Assembly (NCBI RefSeq): GCF_040932435.1
Contig: NZ_JBFQGA010000001.1
Span: 62,001 to 126,000 of the forward strand
Reading direction: 5' to 3'
DNA: 64,000 nt
Source of the DNA: Kluyvera sp040932435
Lineage (GTDB): Bacteria; Pseudomonadota; Gammaproteobacteria; Enterobacterales; Enterobacteriaceae
The notes beneath the pieces are model-generated. The model was not told the origin of the DNA and searched no databases. It saw nothing but the letters and a program-made list of their open reading frames with translations. Every line of letters starts with the position of its first letter. The stretch's first letter is position 1. Positions 33,581 to 42,116 of this stretch are shown piece by piece. Position numbers and translations under genes: made by a program.

Positions 33581-34530
33581 TGAGTCGTCCTCGTCGTCGC
33601 GGCCGTGATATCCACGGCGTATTGTTGCTGGACAAGCCGCAGGGCGCATCCAGCAACGATGTGCTGCAGAAGGTTAAGCGTATTTATAATGCCAACCGCG
33701 CCGGGCATACCGGTGCGTTGGATCCGCTGGCAACCGGCATGCTGCCGATTTGCCTCGGCGAAGCCACCAAGTTCTCCCAGTATCTGCTGGACTCTGACAA
33801 ACGCTATCGGGTCATTGCGCGCTTAGGGCAGCGTACCGATACCTCGGATGCAGATGGCCAAATTGTGGAAGAGCGTCCGGTGACCTTCAGTGATGCGCAG
33901 CTGGCTGAGGCGTTGGAGAGTTTCCGTGGTGACACCCAGCAGGTGCCGTCCATGTACTCTGCGCTGAAGTATCAGGGCAAAAAGCTTTACGAATACGCTC
34001 GCCAGGGAATTGATGTCCCGCGTGAAGCGCGCCCGATTACCGTCTACGAACTGCTGTTTATTCGTCACGAAGGTAACGAGCTAGAGCTGGAAATACACTG
34101 CTCGAAAGGCACCTATATTCGAACCATCATTGACGATCTGGGTGAGAAGCTCGGCTGCGGCGCGCACGTTATTTTCCTGCGTCGCCTAGCCGTCAGTAAA
34201 TACCCAGTTGAGCGTATGGTGACGCTTGAGCAGTTGCAGGCGCTGGTTGACCAAGCGCAGCAGCAGGGCGTGGCTGCCGCGGATCTACTGGACCCGCTAT
34301 TGATGCCAATGGACAGTCCGGCTTCGGATTTCCCGGTGGTGAATCTGCCGGTCACTTCGTCGGTGTATTTCAAGAACGGTAATCCGGTGCGCACCAACGG
34401 TGCCCCACTGGACGGACTGGTTCGTGTCACCGAAGGTGAAGAGGGTAAATTCCTCGGCATGGGTGAAATCGATGATGAAGGCCGCGTGGCCCCACGCCGT
34501 CTGGTTGTTGAATACCCCGAGTCAGTCTGA
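33580..34530 (+). CDS. truB: tRNA pseudouridine(55) synthase TruB
   Basis: TruB makes pseudouridine 55 in the T loop of nearly all tRNAs and acts as a tRNA chaperone. The 316-aa protein has the catalytic Asp at residue 48 in RAGHTGALDPLATG, and the C-terminal PUA-like region. The start overlaps the rbfA stop by one base (TGATG), a coupled junction. Confidence 0.98.
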   Translation: MSRPRRRGRDIHGVLLLDKPQGASSNDVLQKVKRIYNANRAGHTGALDPLATGMLPICLGEATKFSQYLLDSDKRYRVIARLGQRTDTSDADGQIVEERPVTFSDAQLAEALESFRGDTQQVPSMYSALKYQGKKLYEYARQGIDVPREARPITVYELLFIRHEGNELELEIHCSKGTYIRTIIDDLGEKLGCGAHVIFLRRLAVSKYPVERMVTLEQLQALVDQAQQQGVAAADLLDPLLMPMDSPASDFPVVNLPVTSSVYFKNGNPVRTNGAPLDGLVRVTEGEEGKFLGMGEIDDEGRVAPRRLVVEYPESV

Positions 34531-34539
34531 CTCTGTGGC

Positions 34540-34568
34540 TTGCGATAATAGAGCGCTGCGGGTAGAAT
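34540..34568 (+). promoter_or_regulatory. Promoter for rpsO
   Basis: TTGCGA (34540-34545) and TAGAAT (34563-34568) are separated by 17 bases, about 100 bases before rpsO and just after truB. This matches the location of the primary rpsO promoter in E. coli. Confidence 0.65.
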
Positions 34569-34676
34569 ATCGCGGCTTAACGTCCGCCTGATTGTTTAAC
34601 AATTGGCGAACGTTATATCAGGGGTTGCTGAATTAGAGATCGGCACCCTTTCTTTCTTTTAAATTTGGAGTTCAAA

Positions 34677-34946
34677 ATGTCTCTAAGCGTTGAAGCTAAA
34701 GCACAAATCGTTTCTGAGTTTGGTCGTGGCGCAAACGACAGCGGTTGCACCGAAGTTCAGGTTGCACTGCTGACTGCACAGATCAACCACCTGCAGGGTC
34801 ACTTCTCTGAGCACAAAAAAGATCACCACAGCCGTCGTGGTCTGCTGCGTATGGTTTCTCAGCGTCGTAAACTGCTCGACTACCTGAAACGTAAAGATGT
34901 TGCACGCTACACCGCGCTGATCGAGCGTCTGGGTCTGCGTCGCTAA
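34677..34946 (+). CDS. rpsO: 30S ribosomal protein S15
   Basis: S15 is a primary 16S rRNA-binding protein of the 30S platform and, in E. coli, represses its own translation by trapping a pseudoknot in its mRNA. The 89-aa protein begins MSLSVEAKAQIVSEFGRG and contains the conserved H-S-R-R-G-L and GLRR motifs. The ATG at 34677 has a GGAG ribosome-binding site 8 bases upstream; the longer in-frame start at 34665 was rejected. Confidence 0.98.
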   Translation: MSLSVEAKAQIVSEFGRGANDSGCTEVQVALLTAQINHLQGHFSEHKKDHHSRRGLLRMVSQRRKLLDYLKRKDVARYTALIERLGLRR

Positions 34947-34962
34947 CTCTAGCGAGTTTCAG

Positions 34963-34990
34963 AAAGAGGGGCCTTTATGGCCCCTTTTTT
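34963..34990. terminator. rpsO terminator (t1-type)
   Basis: The stem GGGGCC with GGCCCC (5-base loop, extended by flanking A/T pairs) is followed by six T residues. On the minus strand the hairpin is also followed by a T-rich run, so it could end a transcript coming from the pnp leader. Confidence 0.88.
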
Positions 34991-35200
34991 CCACCAGATG
35001 ACAGCAATTTTGAGAAAAACTACCCGTAAAATAACTGCTTGATGTTAGCGCTAATCCATCTCACTGAGACAATATTGAGCTGGAATTGCCAACGCAGCAG
35101 TATTTTGAAAGATAACGGGTATAATGTATTGTTGTTGTGCACATTCTTCGTTGCAGAGGTTCGCGCGGCTAATGAGAGGCTTTACCCAGACCGGGTTAGG
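34985..35200 (-). ncRNA. sraG: Possible SraG small RNA (antisense side of the pnp leader)
   Basis: In E. coli, SraG is transcribed opposite to pnp from the rpsO-pnp spacer. The spacer here has similar length and context, and the rpsO hairpin could terminate a minus-strand transcript. No clear minus-strand promoter was identified and boundaries are approximate, so this rests mainly on synteny. Confidence 0.3.
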
Positions 35201-35231
35201 GTTGTCATTAGTCGCGAGGATGCAAAGAAGA
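35144..35231 (+). promoter_or_regulatory. pnp leader stem-loop (RNase III processing site)
   Basis: Two long arms pair: TTCTT..TTGCA with TGCAAAGAAG at the base and CGCGGCTAATGA with TCATTAGTCGCG higher up (one G-U pair). In E. coli this hairpin is cut by RNase III, after which PNPase destabilises its own mRNA; the conserved structure implies the same autoregulation. Confidence 0.8.
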
Positions 35232-35292
35232 TCGGTTTCATTGGTGGCTCCACCATAAGGTGTTCCGCCGCATATTAAGAAAGGATAGAATT

Positions 35293-37422
35293 TTGCTTAA
35301 TCCGATCGTTCGTAAGTTCCAGTACGGCCAACACACCGTTACGCTGGAAACCGGCATGATGGCGCGTCAGGCGACTGCAGCCGTTATGGTTAGCATGGAT
35401 GACACCGCGGTATTCGTTACCGTTGTCGGCCAGAAAAAAGCGAAACCAGGCCAGGACTTCTTCCCGCTGACCGTAAACTATCAGGAGCGTACCTACGCTG
35501 CTGGCCGTATTCCGGGTAGCTTCTTCCGTCGTGAAGGCCGTCCAAGCGAAGGCGAAACCCTGGTTGCGCGTCTGATTGACCGCCCAGTTCGTCCGCTGTT
35601 CCCGGAAGGCTTTGTTAACGAAGTCCAGGTTATCGCAACCGTGGTTTCCGTTAACCCACAGATCAACCCAGATATCGTGGCGATGATCGGTGCATCCGCT
35701 GCGCTGTCTCTGTCCGGTATTCCTTTCAACGGCCCGATCGGCTCTGCACGCGTTGGTTATATCAATGACCAGTACGTACTGAACCCGACTCAGGACGAGC
35801 TGAAAGAAAGCAAACTGAACCTGGTTGTTGCCGGTACCGAAGGTGCTGTGCTGATGGTTGAATCCGAAGCAGAACTGCTGAGCGAAGACCAGATGCTGGG
35901 TGCTGTCGTGTTTGGTCACGATCAGCAGCAGGTTGTTATCAAAGAAATCAACGAGCTGGTAAAAGAAGCCGGCAAACCACGTTGGGATTGGCAGCCTGAA
36001 GCGGTAAACGAAGCGCTGAACGCGCGCGTTGCTGCGCTGGCAGAATCTCGTCTGAGCGATGCTTACCGCATCACTGACAAGCAGGAGCGTTACGCTCAGG
36101 TTGACGTGATCAAATCTGAAGCCATTGCTCAACTGACTGCAGAAGACGAATCCCTGGACGCTAACGAACTGGGTGAAATCCTGCACGCTATCGAGAAAAA
36201 CGTTGTTCGTAGCCGCGTACTGGCAGGCGAACCACGTATCGATGGCCGTGAAAAAGACATGATCCGTGGTCTGGACGTTCGTACTGGCGTACTGCCACGT
36301 ACTCACGGTTCCGCACTGTTCACCCGTGGCGAAACTCAGGCGCTGGTTACCGCGACCCTGGGCACCACCCGTGATGCGCAGAACCTTGACGAACTGATGG
36401 GCGAGCGCACTGACAACTTCCTGTTCCACTACAACTTCCCTCCGTACTGCGTAGGCGAAACTGGCATGGTTGGTTCTCCTAAGCGTCGTGAAATTGGTCA
36501 CGGTCGTCTGGCGAAACGCGGCGTGCTGGCAGTGATGCCGGATCTGGACAAATTCCCGTACACCGTACGTGTTGTGTCTGAAATCACCGAATCCAACGGT
36601 TCTTCTTCCATGGCTTCCGTGTGTGGTGCTTCCCTGGCGCTGATGGATGCGGGCGTGCCGATTAAAGCGGCCGTTGCAGGCATCGCGATGGGTCTGGTGA
36701 AAGAAGGCGACAACTACGTTGTTCTGTCTGACATCCTGGGCGACGAAGATCACCTGGGCGATATGGACTTCAAAGTTGCGGGTTCCCGCGACGGTATCTC
36801 TGCGCTGCAGATGGATATCAAAATTGAAGGCATCACCAAAGAGATCATGCAGGCTGCTCTGAACCAGGCTAAAGGTGCTCGTCTGCACATCCTGGGCGTG
36901 ATGGAACAGGCGATTAATGCGCCACGCGGCGATATCTCTCAGTTCGCTCCGCGTATCCACACCATCAAAATCAGCCCAGACAAGATCAAAGACGTGATCG
37001 GTAAAGGCGGTTCTGTTATTCGTGCTCTGACCGAAGAAACAGGCACCACCATCGAAATCGAAGATGACGGTACCGTTAAGATCGCGGCGACCGACGGTGA
37101 GAAAGCGAAATACGCTATCCGTCGTATCGAAGAGATCACTGCAGAAATCGAAGTAGGTCGTATCTACAACGGTAAAGTGACCCGTATCGTTGACTTTGGC
37201 GCATTCGTTGCCATCGGTGGCGGTAAAGAAGGTCTGGTACACATTTCTCAGATCGCTGATAAGCGCGTTGAGAAAGTGACCGACTATCTGCAGATGAACC
37301 AGGAAGTGCCGGTTAAAGTTCTGGAAGTTGACCGTCAGGGCCGCGTACGTCTGAGCATCAAAGAAGCAACCGAGCAGTCTTCTGCCGCACCGGAAGCTCC
37401 GGTAGCAGAACAAGGCGAGTAA
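35293..37422 (+). CDS. pnp: Polyribonucleotide nucleotidyltransferase (PNPase)
   Basis: PNPase is the phosphorolytic 3'-5' exoribonuclease of the degradosome. The 709-aa protein has two RNase PH domains (about 1-210 and 315-540), an all-alpha linker, and C-terminal KH (IGKGGSVIRALTEETG) and S1 (GKVTRIVDFGAFVAI) domains. I chose the TTG at 35293 because it yields MLNPIVRKFQYGQ, the known N-terminus, whereas a longer frame runs into the leader hairpin. Confidence 0.97.
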   Translation: MLNPIVRKFQYGQHTVTLETGMMARQATAAVMVSMDDTAVFVTVVGQKKAKPGQDFFPLTVNYQERTYAAGRIPGSFFRREGRPSEGETLVARLIDRPVRPLFPEGFVNEVQVIATVVSVNPQINPDIVAMIGASAALSLSGIPFNGPIGSARVGYINDQYVLNPTQDELKESKLNLVVAGTEGAVLMVESEAELLSEDQMLGAVVFGHDQQQVVIKEINELVKEAGKPRWDWQPEAVNEALNARVAALAESRLSDAYRITDKQERYAQVDVIKSEAIAQLTAEDESLDANELGEILHAIEKNVVRSRVLAGEPRIDGREKDMIRGLDVRTGVLPRTHGSALFTRGETQALVTATLGTTRDAQNLDELMGERTDNFLFHYNFPPYCVGETGMVGSPKRREIGHGRLAKRGVLAVMPDLDKFPYTVRVVSEITESNGSSSMASVCGASLALMDAGVPIKAAVAGIAMGLVKEGDNYVVLSDILGDEDHLGDMDFKVAGSRDGISALQMDIKIEGITKEIMQAALNQAKGARLHILGVMEQAINAPRGDISQFAPRIHTIKISPDKIKDVIGKGGSVIRALTEETGTTIEIEDDGTVKIAATDGEKAKYAIRRIEEITAEIEVGRIYNGKVTRIVDFGAFVAIGGGKEGLVHISQIADKRVEKVTDYLQMNQEVPVKVLEVDRQGRVRLSIKEATEQSSAAPEAPVAEQGE

Positions 37423-37433
37423 GGTTTGCCTTT

Positions 37434-37457
37434 TGCCCTCCGCGCTTGCGGAGGGCA
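37434..37457. other. GC-rich hairpin between pnp and nlpI
   Basis: A perfect 10-bp stem (TGCCCTCCGC with GCGGAGGGCA, 4-base loop) lies just after the pnp stop. It lacks a T tract, so it more likely protects the pnp 3' end or pauses polymerase than terminates intrinsically. Confidence 0.6.
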
Positions 37458-37533
37458 CATTTAGCTGGCAGGATGCCTTGTTTGCAGGCGGGGGACAGGA
37501 CGTTCATCCAATTGTTGTCTTCGGGAGTGGGAA

Positions 37534-38418
37534 ATGAAGCCTTTTTTGCGCTGGTGTTTCGTTGCGACAGCACTCACGCTGGCCGGATGCAGCAACTCTG
37601 CCTGGCGTAAGAGTGAAGTCCTCGCGGTGCCATTGCAACCGACGTTACAGCAGGAAGTAATCCTGGCACGCATGGAACAAATACTTGCCAGTCGGGCTTT
37701 AACCGATGATGAACGCGCACAGCTTTTATATGAGCGCGGAGTGTTGTATGATAGTCTTGGTTTGAGAGCACTAGCGCGTAACGATTTTTCGCAAGCGCTG
37801 GCTATCCGACCCGATATGCCTGAAGTATTCAACTACTTAGGCATTTATTTAACGCAGGCAGGCAATTTTGATGCTGCCTATGAAGCGTTTGATTCTGTAC
37901 TTGAGCTTGATCCAACTTACAATTATGCGCACTTAAACCGCGGCATCGCACTTTATTACGGTGGCCGTGCAAAGTTAGCGCAAGATGATCTGCTGGCGTT
38001 TTATCAAGACGATCCCAATGATCCTTTCCGCAGTCTGTGGCTATATCTCGCTGAGCAGAAGCTCAATGAGAAGCAGGCTAAAGATGCGTTGAAGCAACGC
38101 TTCGACAAATCGGATAAAGAACAATGGGGATGGAACATTGTCGAGTTCTACCTGGGCAACATTGACGAAAAAACGTTAATGGAACGCCTGAAGGCGGACG
38201 CAACGGATAACACCTCGCTCGCTGAGCATCTCAGTGAAACCAACTTCTATTTAGGTAAGTACTACCTAAGTCTGGGGGACAGGGACAGCGCTACGGCACT
38301 GTTCAAACTGGCGGTTGCCAACAACGTACACAACTACGTTGAGCACCGATACGCATTGTTGGAATTAGCGCTCTTGGGCCAGGAGCAAGACGACCTGGCA
38401 GAATCGGACCAGCAATAG
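37534..38418 (+). CDS. nlpI: TPR lipoprotein NlpI
   Basis: NlpI is an outer-membrane lipoprotein that scaffolds peptidoglycan hydrolases and delivers MepS to the protease Prc. The 294-aa precursor has a lipobox LAGC with the lipidated Cys at residue 19. TPR repeats follow from about residue 60 (e.g. LLYERGVLYDSLGLRALARNDF and NYLGIYLTQAGNFDAAYEAF). It lies between pnp and deaD as in E. coli. Confidence 0.97.
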   Translation: MKPFLRWCFVATALTLAGCSNSAWRKSEVLAVPLQPTLQQEVILARMEQILASRALTDDERAQLLYERGVLYDSLGLRALARNDFSQALAIRPDMPEVFNYLGIYLTQAGNFDAAYEAFDSVLELDPTYNYAHLNRGIALYYGGRAKLAQDDLLAFYQDDPNDPFRSLWLYLAEQKLNEKQAKDALKQRFDKSDKEQWGWNIVEFYLGNIDEKTLMERLKADATDNTSLAEHLSETNFYLGKYYLSLGDRDSATALFKLAVANNVHNYVEHRYALLELALLGQEQDDLAESDQQ

Positions 38419-38523
38419 CTGACGTACACATCAGCCCGTAATCACATTTGATTGCCATCACCTTCGCGGGTGAGGGCGTTGTTGTTCGTTAATACACCTA
38501 CTTTGAGCCGGTTCACACTTTTA

Positions 38524-38604
38524 ATGAAAATTACCGAAAATTTTCACGATAAGTTATGTAGACTGGCCGCCATTAATTTTGAGGCACACGTACTACATGG
38601 CTGA
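38524..38604 (+). CDS. yrbN: Small protein YrbN
   Basis: A 26-codon frame starts at ATG 38524 (MKITENFHDKLCRLA...) and ends with TGA at 38602-38604, overlapping the deaD start by 8 bases (ATGGCTGA). It closely resembles E. coli YrbN, a verified small protein of unknown function. The overlap suggests translational coupling to deaD. It is too short for ordinary gene calling. Confidence 0.75.
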   Translation: MKITENFHDKLCRLAAINFEAHVLHG

Positions 38605-40573
38605 ATTCGAAACCACTTTTGCAGATCTGGGGCTGAAAGCTCCTATCCTTGAAGCCCTTAACGATCTGGGTTACGAAAAACCATCTCCGATCCAGGCTGA
38701 GTGTATTCCACACCTGCTGGGCGGCCGCGATGTTCTGGGTATGGCCCAGACGGGCAGCGGTAAAACCGCAGCCTTCTCTCTTCCGCTGCTGAACAACCTT
38801 GATCCTGAGCTGAAAGCACCACAGATTCTGGTGCTGGCCCCGACCCGCGAACTGGCGGTTCAGGTGGCTGAAGCAATGACTGAATTCTCTAAACATATGC
38901 GCGGCGTAAACGTGGTTGCCCTTTACGGCGGCCAGCGTTATGACGTGCAGTTACGCGCCCTGCGTCAGGGGCCACAGATTGTTGTCGGTACCCCAGGTCG
39001 TCTGCTGGACCACCTGAAGCGCGGCACTCTGGATCTCTCTAAACTGAGCGGTCTGGTGCTGGACGAAGCTGACGAAATGCTGCGTATGGGCTTTATCGAA
39101 GACGTTGAAACCATCATGGCTCAGATCCCAGAAGGTCATCAGACCGCTCTGTTCTCTGCAACCATGCCGGAAGCGATTCGTCGTATTACCCGTCGCTTTA
39201 TGAAAGATCCGCAGGAAGTGCGCATCCAGTCTAGCGTAACGACTCGCCCAGACATCAGCCAGAGCTTCTGGTCTGTCTACGGCATGCGTAAAAACGAAGC
39301 GCTGGTACGTTTCCTGGAAGCGGAAGATTTTGATGCGGCGATTATCTTCGTTCGTACCAAAAACGCGACTCTGGAAGTGGCTGAAGCGCTGGAACGTAGC
39401 GGCTACAACAGCGCCGCACTGAACGGTGACATGAACCAGTCTCTGCGCGAGCAGACTCTGGAGCGTCTGAAAGACGGTCGTCTGGACATCCTGATTGCTA
39501 CCGACGTTGCGGCCCGTGGCCTGGACGTTGAGCGTATCAGCCTGGTTGTTAACTACGACATCCCGATGGACTCCGAGTCTTACGTTCACCGTATCGGCCG
39601 TACCGGTCGTGCGGGTCGTGCTGGCCGTGCGCTGCTGTTCGTTGAGAACCGCGAGCGTCGTCTGCTGCGCAACATCGAACGCACCATGAAGCTGTCCATT
39701 CCAGAAGTTGAACTGCCAAACGCAGATCTGCTGGGCAAACGCCGTCTGGAAAAATTCGCCGCGAAAGTACAGCAGCAGCTGGAAAGCAGCGATCTGGATC
39801 TGTACCGTGGTCTGCTGGCGCAAATCAAGCCAACGGCTGAAGGCGAAGAGCTGGACGTTGAAACGCTGGCAGCAGCACTGCTGAAAATGGCACAGGGCGA
39901 ACGTTCTCTGATCGTTCCACCAGATGCGCCAATGCGTGCTAAGCGTGAATTCCGTGAGCGCGACGATCGTTTCGAACGTCGTGGTGATCGTAACGATCGC
40001 AATGACCGTGGCCCACGTGGTGACCGTCCAGAGCGTAGCGGTGAAGATCGTCCTAAGCGTGAACGTCGTGACGTTGGCGATATGGAACTGTACCGCATTG
40101 AAGTTGGCCGTGATGACGGTGTTGAAGTGCGTCATATCGTTGGCGCGATCGCTAACGAAGGCGACATCAGCAGCCGTTACATCGGTAACATCAAGCTGTT
40201 TGGTACCCACTCCACTATCGAACTGCCAAAAGGCATGCCGGGCGAAGTGCTGCAGCACTTTACGCGTACTCGCATCCTGAACAAACCAATGAACATGCAG
40301 CTGATGGGCGACGCGCAGCCGCGTCCTGACCGCGGTGGTCGTGGTGCTGGCGGTGGCGAGCGTCGTGAAGGCGGCCGTGCTTTCGGCGGTGAACGTCGTG
40401 AAGGCGGTCGTGGTTTCGGCGGCGAGCGTCGTGAAGGCGGTCGTGGTGATGGTCGTCGTTTCAGCGGCGAACGTCGTGACGGTGGTAACCGTGCGCCACG
40501 CCGTGATGATGCTGGTGCAGCGCCGCGTCGTGATGACTCCGCAGGTCGTCGTCGTTTCGGCGGTGACGCATAA
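38597..40573 (+). CDS. deaD: DEAD-box RNA helicase DeaD (CsdA)
   Basis: DeaD unwinds RNA in ribosome assembly and in the cold-shock degradosome. The 658-aa protein has the Q motif, Walker A (AQTGSGKT), DEAD (VLDEADEML), SAT (LFSATMPEA) and HRIGRTGRAGR motifs. Its DbpA-like RNA-binding domain (about 485-560) is followed by an Arg/Gly-rich tail with tandem GGERREGGR-type repeats. It is about 30 residues longer than E. coli DeaD (629 aa), mostly from that tail. The start at 38597 overlaps yrbN. Confidence 0.97.
   Translation: MAEFETTFADLGLKAPILEALNDLGYEKPSPIQAECIPHLLGGRDVLGMAQTGSGKTAAFSLPLLNNLDPELKAPQILVLAPTRELAVQVAEAMTEFSKHMRGVNVVALYGGQRYDVQLRALRQGPQIVVGTPGRLLDHLKRGTLDLSKLSGLVLDEADEMLRMGFIEDVETIMAQIPEGHQTALFSATMPEAIRRITRRFMKDPQEVRIQSSVTTRPDISQSFWSVYGMRKNEALVRFLEAEDFDAAIIFVRTKNATLEVAEALERSGYNSAALNGDMNQSLREQTLERLKDGRLDILIATDVAARGLDVERISLVVNYDIPMDSESYVHRIGRTGRAGRAGRALLFVENRERRLLRNIERTMKLSIPEVELPNADLLGKRRLEKFAAKVQQQLESSDLDLYRGLLAQIKPTAEGEELDVETLAAALLKMAQGERSLIVPPDAPMRAKREFRERDDRFERRGDRNDRNDRGPRGDRPERSGEDRPKRERRDVGDMELYRIEVGRDDGVEVRHIVGAIANEGDISSRYIGNIKLFGTHSTIELPKGMPGEVLQHFTRTRILNKPMNMQLMGDAQPRPDRGGRGAGGGERREGGRAFGGERREGGRGFGGERREGGRGDGRRFSGERRDGGNRAPRRDDAGAAPRRDDSAGRRRFGGDA
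40350..40500 (+). repeat. Tandem repeats encoding the DeaD RGG tail
   Basis: Direct repeats of about 36 bases encode successive GGERREGGRxF units (GERREGGRAFG, GERREGGRGFG, GERREGGRGDG, and a diverged GERRDGGNR). Repeat number is expected to vary between strains through slippage. Confidence 0.8.
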
Positions 40574-40607
40574 GCCTCACAGCTTATTAGCGTAAAGTAA
40601 ACGATAC

Positions 40608-40638
40608 AGCCCCGATCTTTATGATTGGGGCTTTTTTT
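40608..40638 (+). terminator. Terminator after deaD
   Basis: The stem AGCCCCGATC with GATTGGGGCT (one T-G pair, 5-base loop) is followed by seven T residues. It ends the long rimP-to-deaD region before mtr. Confidence 0.9.
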
Positions 40639-40647
40639 ATTTCATTT

Positions 40648-40665
40648 GTACTCGTGTACTGGTAC
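40648..40665 (+). promoter_or_regulatory. TrpR operator upstream of mtr
   Basis: GTACTCGTGTACTGGTAC is a near palindrome matching 14 of 18 positions of the idealised TrpR site GTACTAGTTAACTAGTAC. It lies about 55 bases before mtr. In E. coli mtr is repressed by TrpR with tryptophan and activated by TyrR; TyrR boxes were not clearly seen. Confidence 0.8.
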
Positions 40666-40718
40666 AGTGCATCACATTGAAATGCAGTAGCAAAATAATA
40701 CACTGGAGATAAGGCTGT

Positions 40719-41963
40719 ATGGCGACACTAACCACCACCCAAACGTCACCTTCGCTGCTTGGCGGCGTGGTGATCATCGGCGGCACAATCATTGGGGCGG
40801 GGATGTTCTCCCTGCCGGTCGTGATGTCCGGTGCGTGGTTCTTCTGGTCGATGGTGGCGTTGGTCTTTACCTGGTTCTGCATGCTGCATTCGGGGCTGAT
40901 GATCCTTGAGGCAAACCTCAACTACCGTATTGGTTCAAGCTTCGACACCATCACCAAAGATTTGCTGGGTAAAGGCTGGAACGTTATTAACGGCATCTCT
41001 ATCGCCTTTGTGCTTTACATTCTGACCTATGCATACATCTCGGCGAGCGGTTCGATTTTGCACCACACCTTTGCCGAAATGTCGCTGAACGTCCCGGCGC
41101 GTGCCGCTGGCTTTAGCTTTGCGCTGCTGGTCGCTTTTGTGGTGTGGTTAAGTACCAAAGCGGTGAGTCGGATGACGGCCATCGTGCTGGGCGCGAAGGT
41201 GATTACTTTCTTCCTGACTTTCGGCAGCTTGATGGGGCACGTTACCCCGGCTACGTTGTTTAACGTTGCGGAAAGTCATGCCTCTTACACCCCTTATCTG
41301 CTGATGACGCTGCCGTTCTGTTTGGCCTCGTTTGGCTATCACGGCAACGTACCAAGCCTGATGAAATACTATGGCAAAGATCCGCGCACCATCGTGAAAT
41401 GCTTGGTATACGGCACGCTGCTGGCGCTGGGGCTATACACCGTTTGGTTGCTGGGGACGATGGGTAATATCCCGCGTCCGGAATTTATCGGGATTGCACA
41501 GAAGGGCGGCAACATCGATGTGCTGGTGCAAGCGCTGAGCGGTGTGCTGAATAGCCGCAGTCTGGACCTGCTGCTGGTGGTGTTCTCAAACTTTGCGGTG
41601 GCGAGTTCTTTCCTCGGGGTGACGCTGGGTCTGTTCGACTACCTAGCGGATCTGTTTGGTTTTAATGACTCGGCGCTAGGCCGCTTTAAAACTGCACTAC
41701 TGACCTTCGTGCCGCCGATTATTGGTGGGCTGTTGTGGCCAAACGGCTTCCTGTATGCCATTGGCTATGCAGGGCTGGCGGCGACTATCTGGGCGGCCAT
41801 TGTTCCGGCGCTGCTGGCACGTAAATCCCGCAAGCGTTTTGGTAGCCCGAAATTCCGCGTTTGGGGTGGCAAGCCGATGATTGCGCTAGTGCTGGTGTTT
41901 GGCGTGGGTAATGCGCTGGTGCATGTGCTGTCGAGTTTTAATCTGCTGCCGGTTTATCAGTAA
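40719..41963 (+). CDS. mtr: High-affinity tryptophan permease Mtr
   Basis: Mtr imports tryptophan (and indole) by proton symport. The 414-aa aromatic amino-acid permease has about eleven transmembrane helices and the N-terminal signature GGVVIIGGTIIGAGMFSLPVVMSG (about residues 15-38). It is monocistronic here, with a TrpR operator in front and a palindromic repeat behind. Confidence 0.96.
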   Translation: MATLTTTQTSPSLLGGVVIIGGTIIGAGMFSLPVVMSGAWFFWSMVALVFTWFCMLHSGLMILEANLNYRIGSSFDTITKDLLGKGWNVINGISIAFVLYILTYAYISASGSILHHTFAEMSLNVPARAAGFSFALLVAFVVWLSTKAVSRMTAIVLGAKVITFFLTFGSLMGHVTPATLFNVAESHASYTPYLLMTLPFCLASFGYHGNVPSLMKYYGKDPRTIVKCLVYGTLLALGLYTVWLLGTMGNIPRPEFIGIAQKGGNIDVLVQALSGVLNSRSLDLLLVVFSNFAVASSFLGVTLGLFDYLADLFGFNDSALGRFKTALLTFVPPIIGGLLWPNGFLYAIGYAGLAATIWAAIVPALLARKSRKRFGSPKFRVWGGKPMIALVLVFGVGNALVHVLSSFNLLPVYQ

Positions 41964-41969
41964 GGTATT

Positions 41970-42107
41970 CACCCCTCATCCTAACCCTCTCCCCATGGGG
42001 GAGAGGGGACTGTCCGGTACAGTTTTCACTTCCTGCTAAGGGGAAGCGGACTGCTCGGTGTGGTTTTCCCCCTCGCCCCTTTGGGGAGAGGGCCGGGGTG
42101 AGGGGAA
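41970..42107. repeat. 138-base palindromic intergenic repeat between mtr and yhbW
   Basis: Outer arms at 41972-41994 and 42083-42105 are inverted repeats matching 19 of 23 positions (cccctcatcctaaccctctcccc against its partner), and each arm forms a smaller hairpin with adjacent C/G runs. It contains no reading frame. It resembles C/G-rich intergenic palindromes scattered in enterobacterial genomes and separates two convergent genes. Confidence 0.75.
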
Positions 42108-42116
42108 TAAACCGCA

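Larger units (their letters stand above)
34947..35292. other. rpsO-pnp intergenic region / pnp leader
   Basis: This 346-base stretch has no convincing protein gene. A 79-codon frame at 35039 lacks family resemblance and crosses the leader hairpin. It holds the rpsO terminator, a TATAAT -10-like box at 35120-35125 and the long pnp leader stem-loop. Confidence 0.75.

Noticed and set aside
35039..35278. 79-codon plus-strand frame in the pnp leader
   Set aside because: It runs through the RNase III hairpin and lacks a ribosome-binding site or similarity.
35275..37458. 727-codon open frame antisense to pnp
   Set aside because: It mirrors the biased codon use of pnp, has no recognisable domain, and pnp on the other strand is unmistakable.
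38951..40258. 435-codon open frame antisense to deaD
   Set aside because: It is a shadow of a highly expressed gene, Thr/Phe/Gln-rich with no family resemblance.
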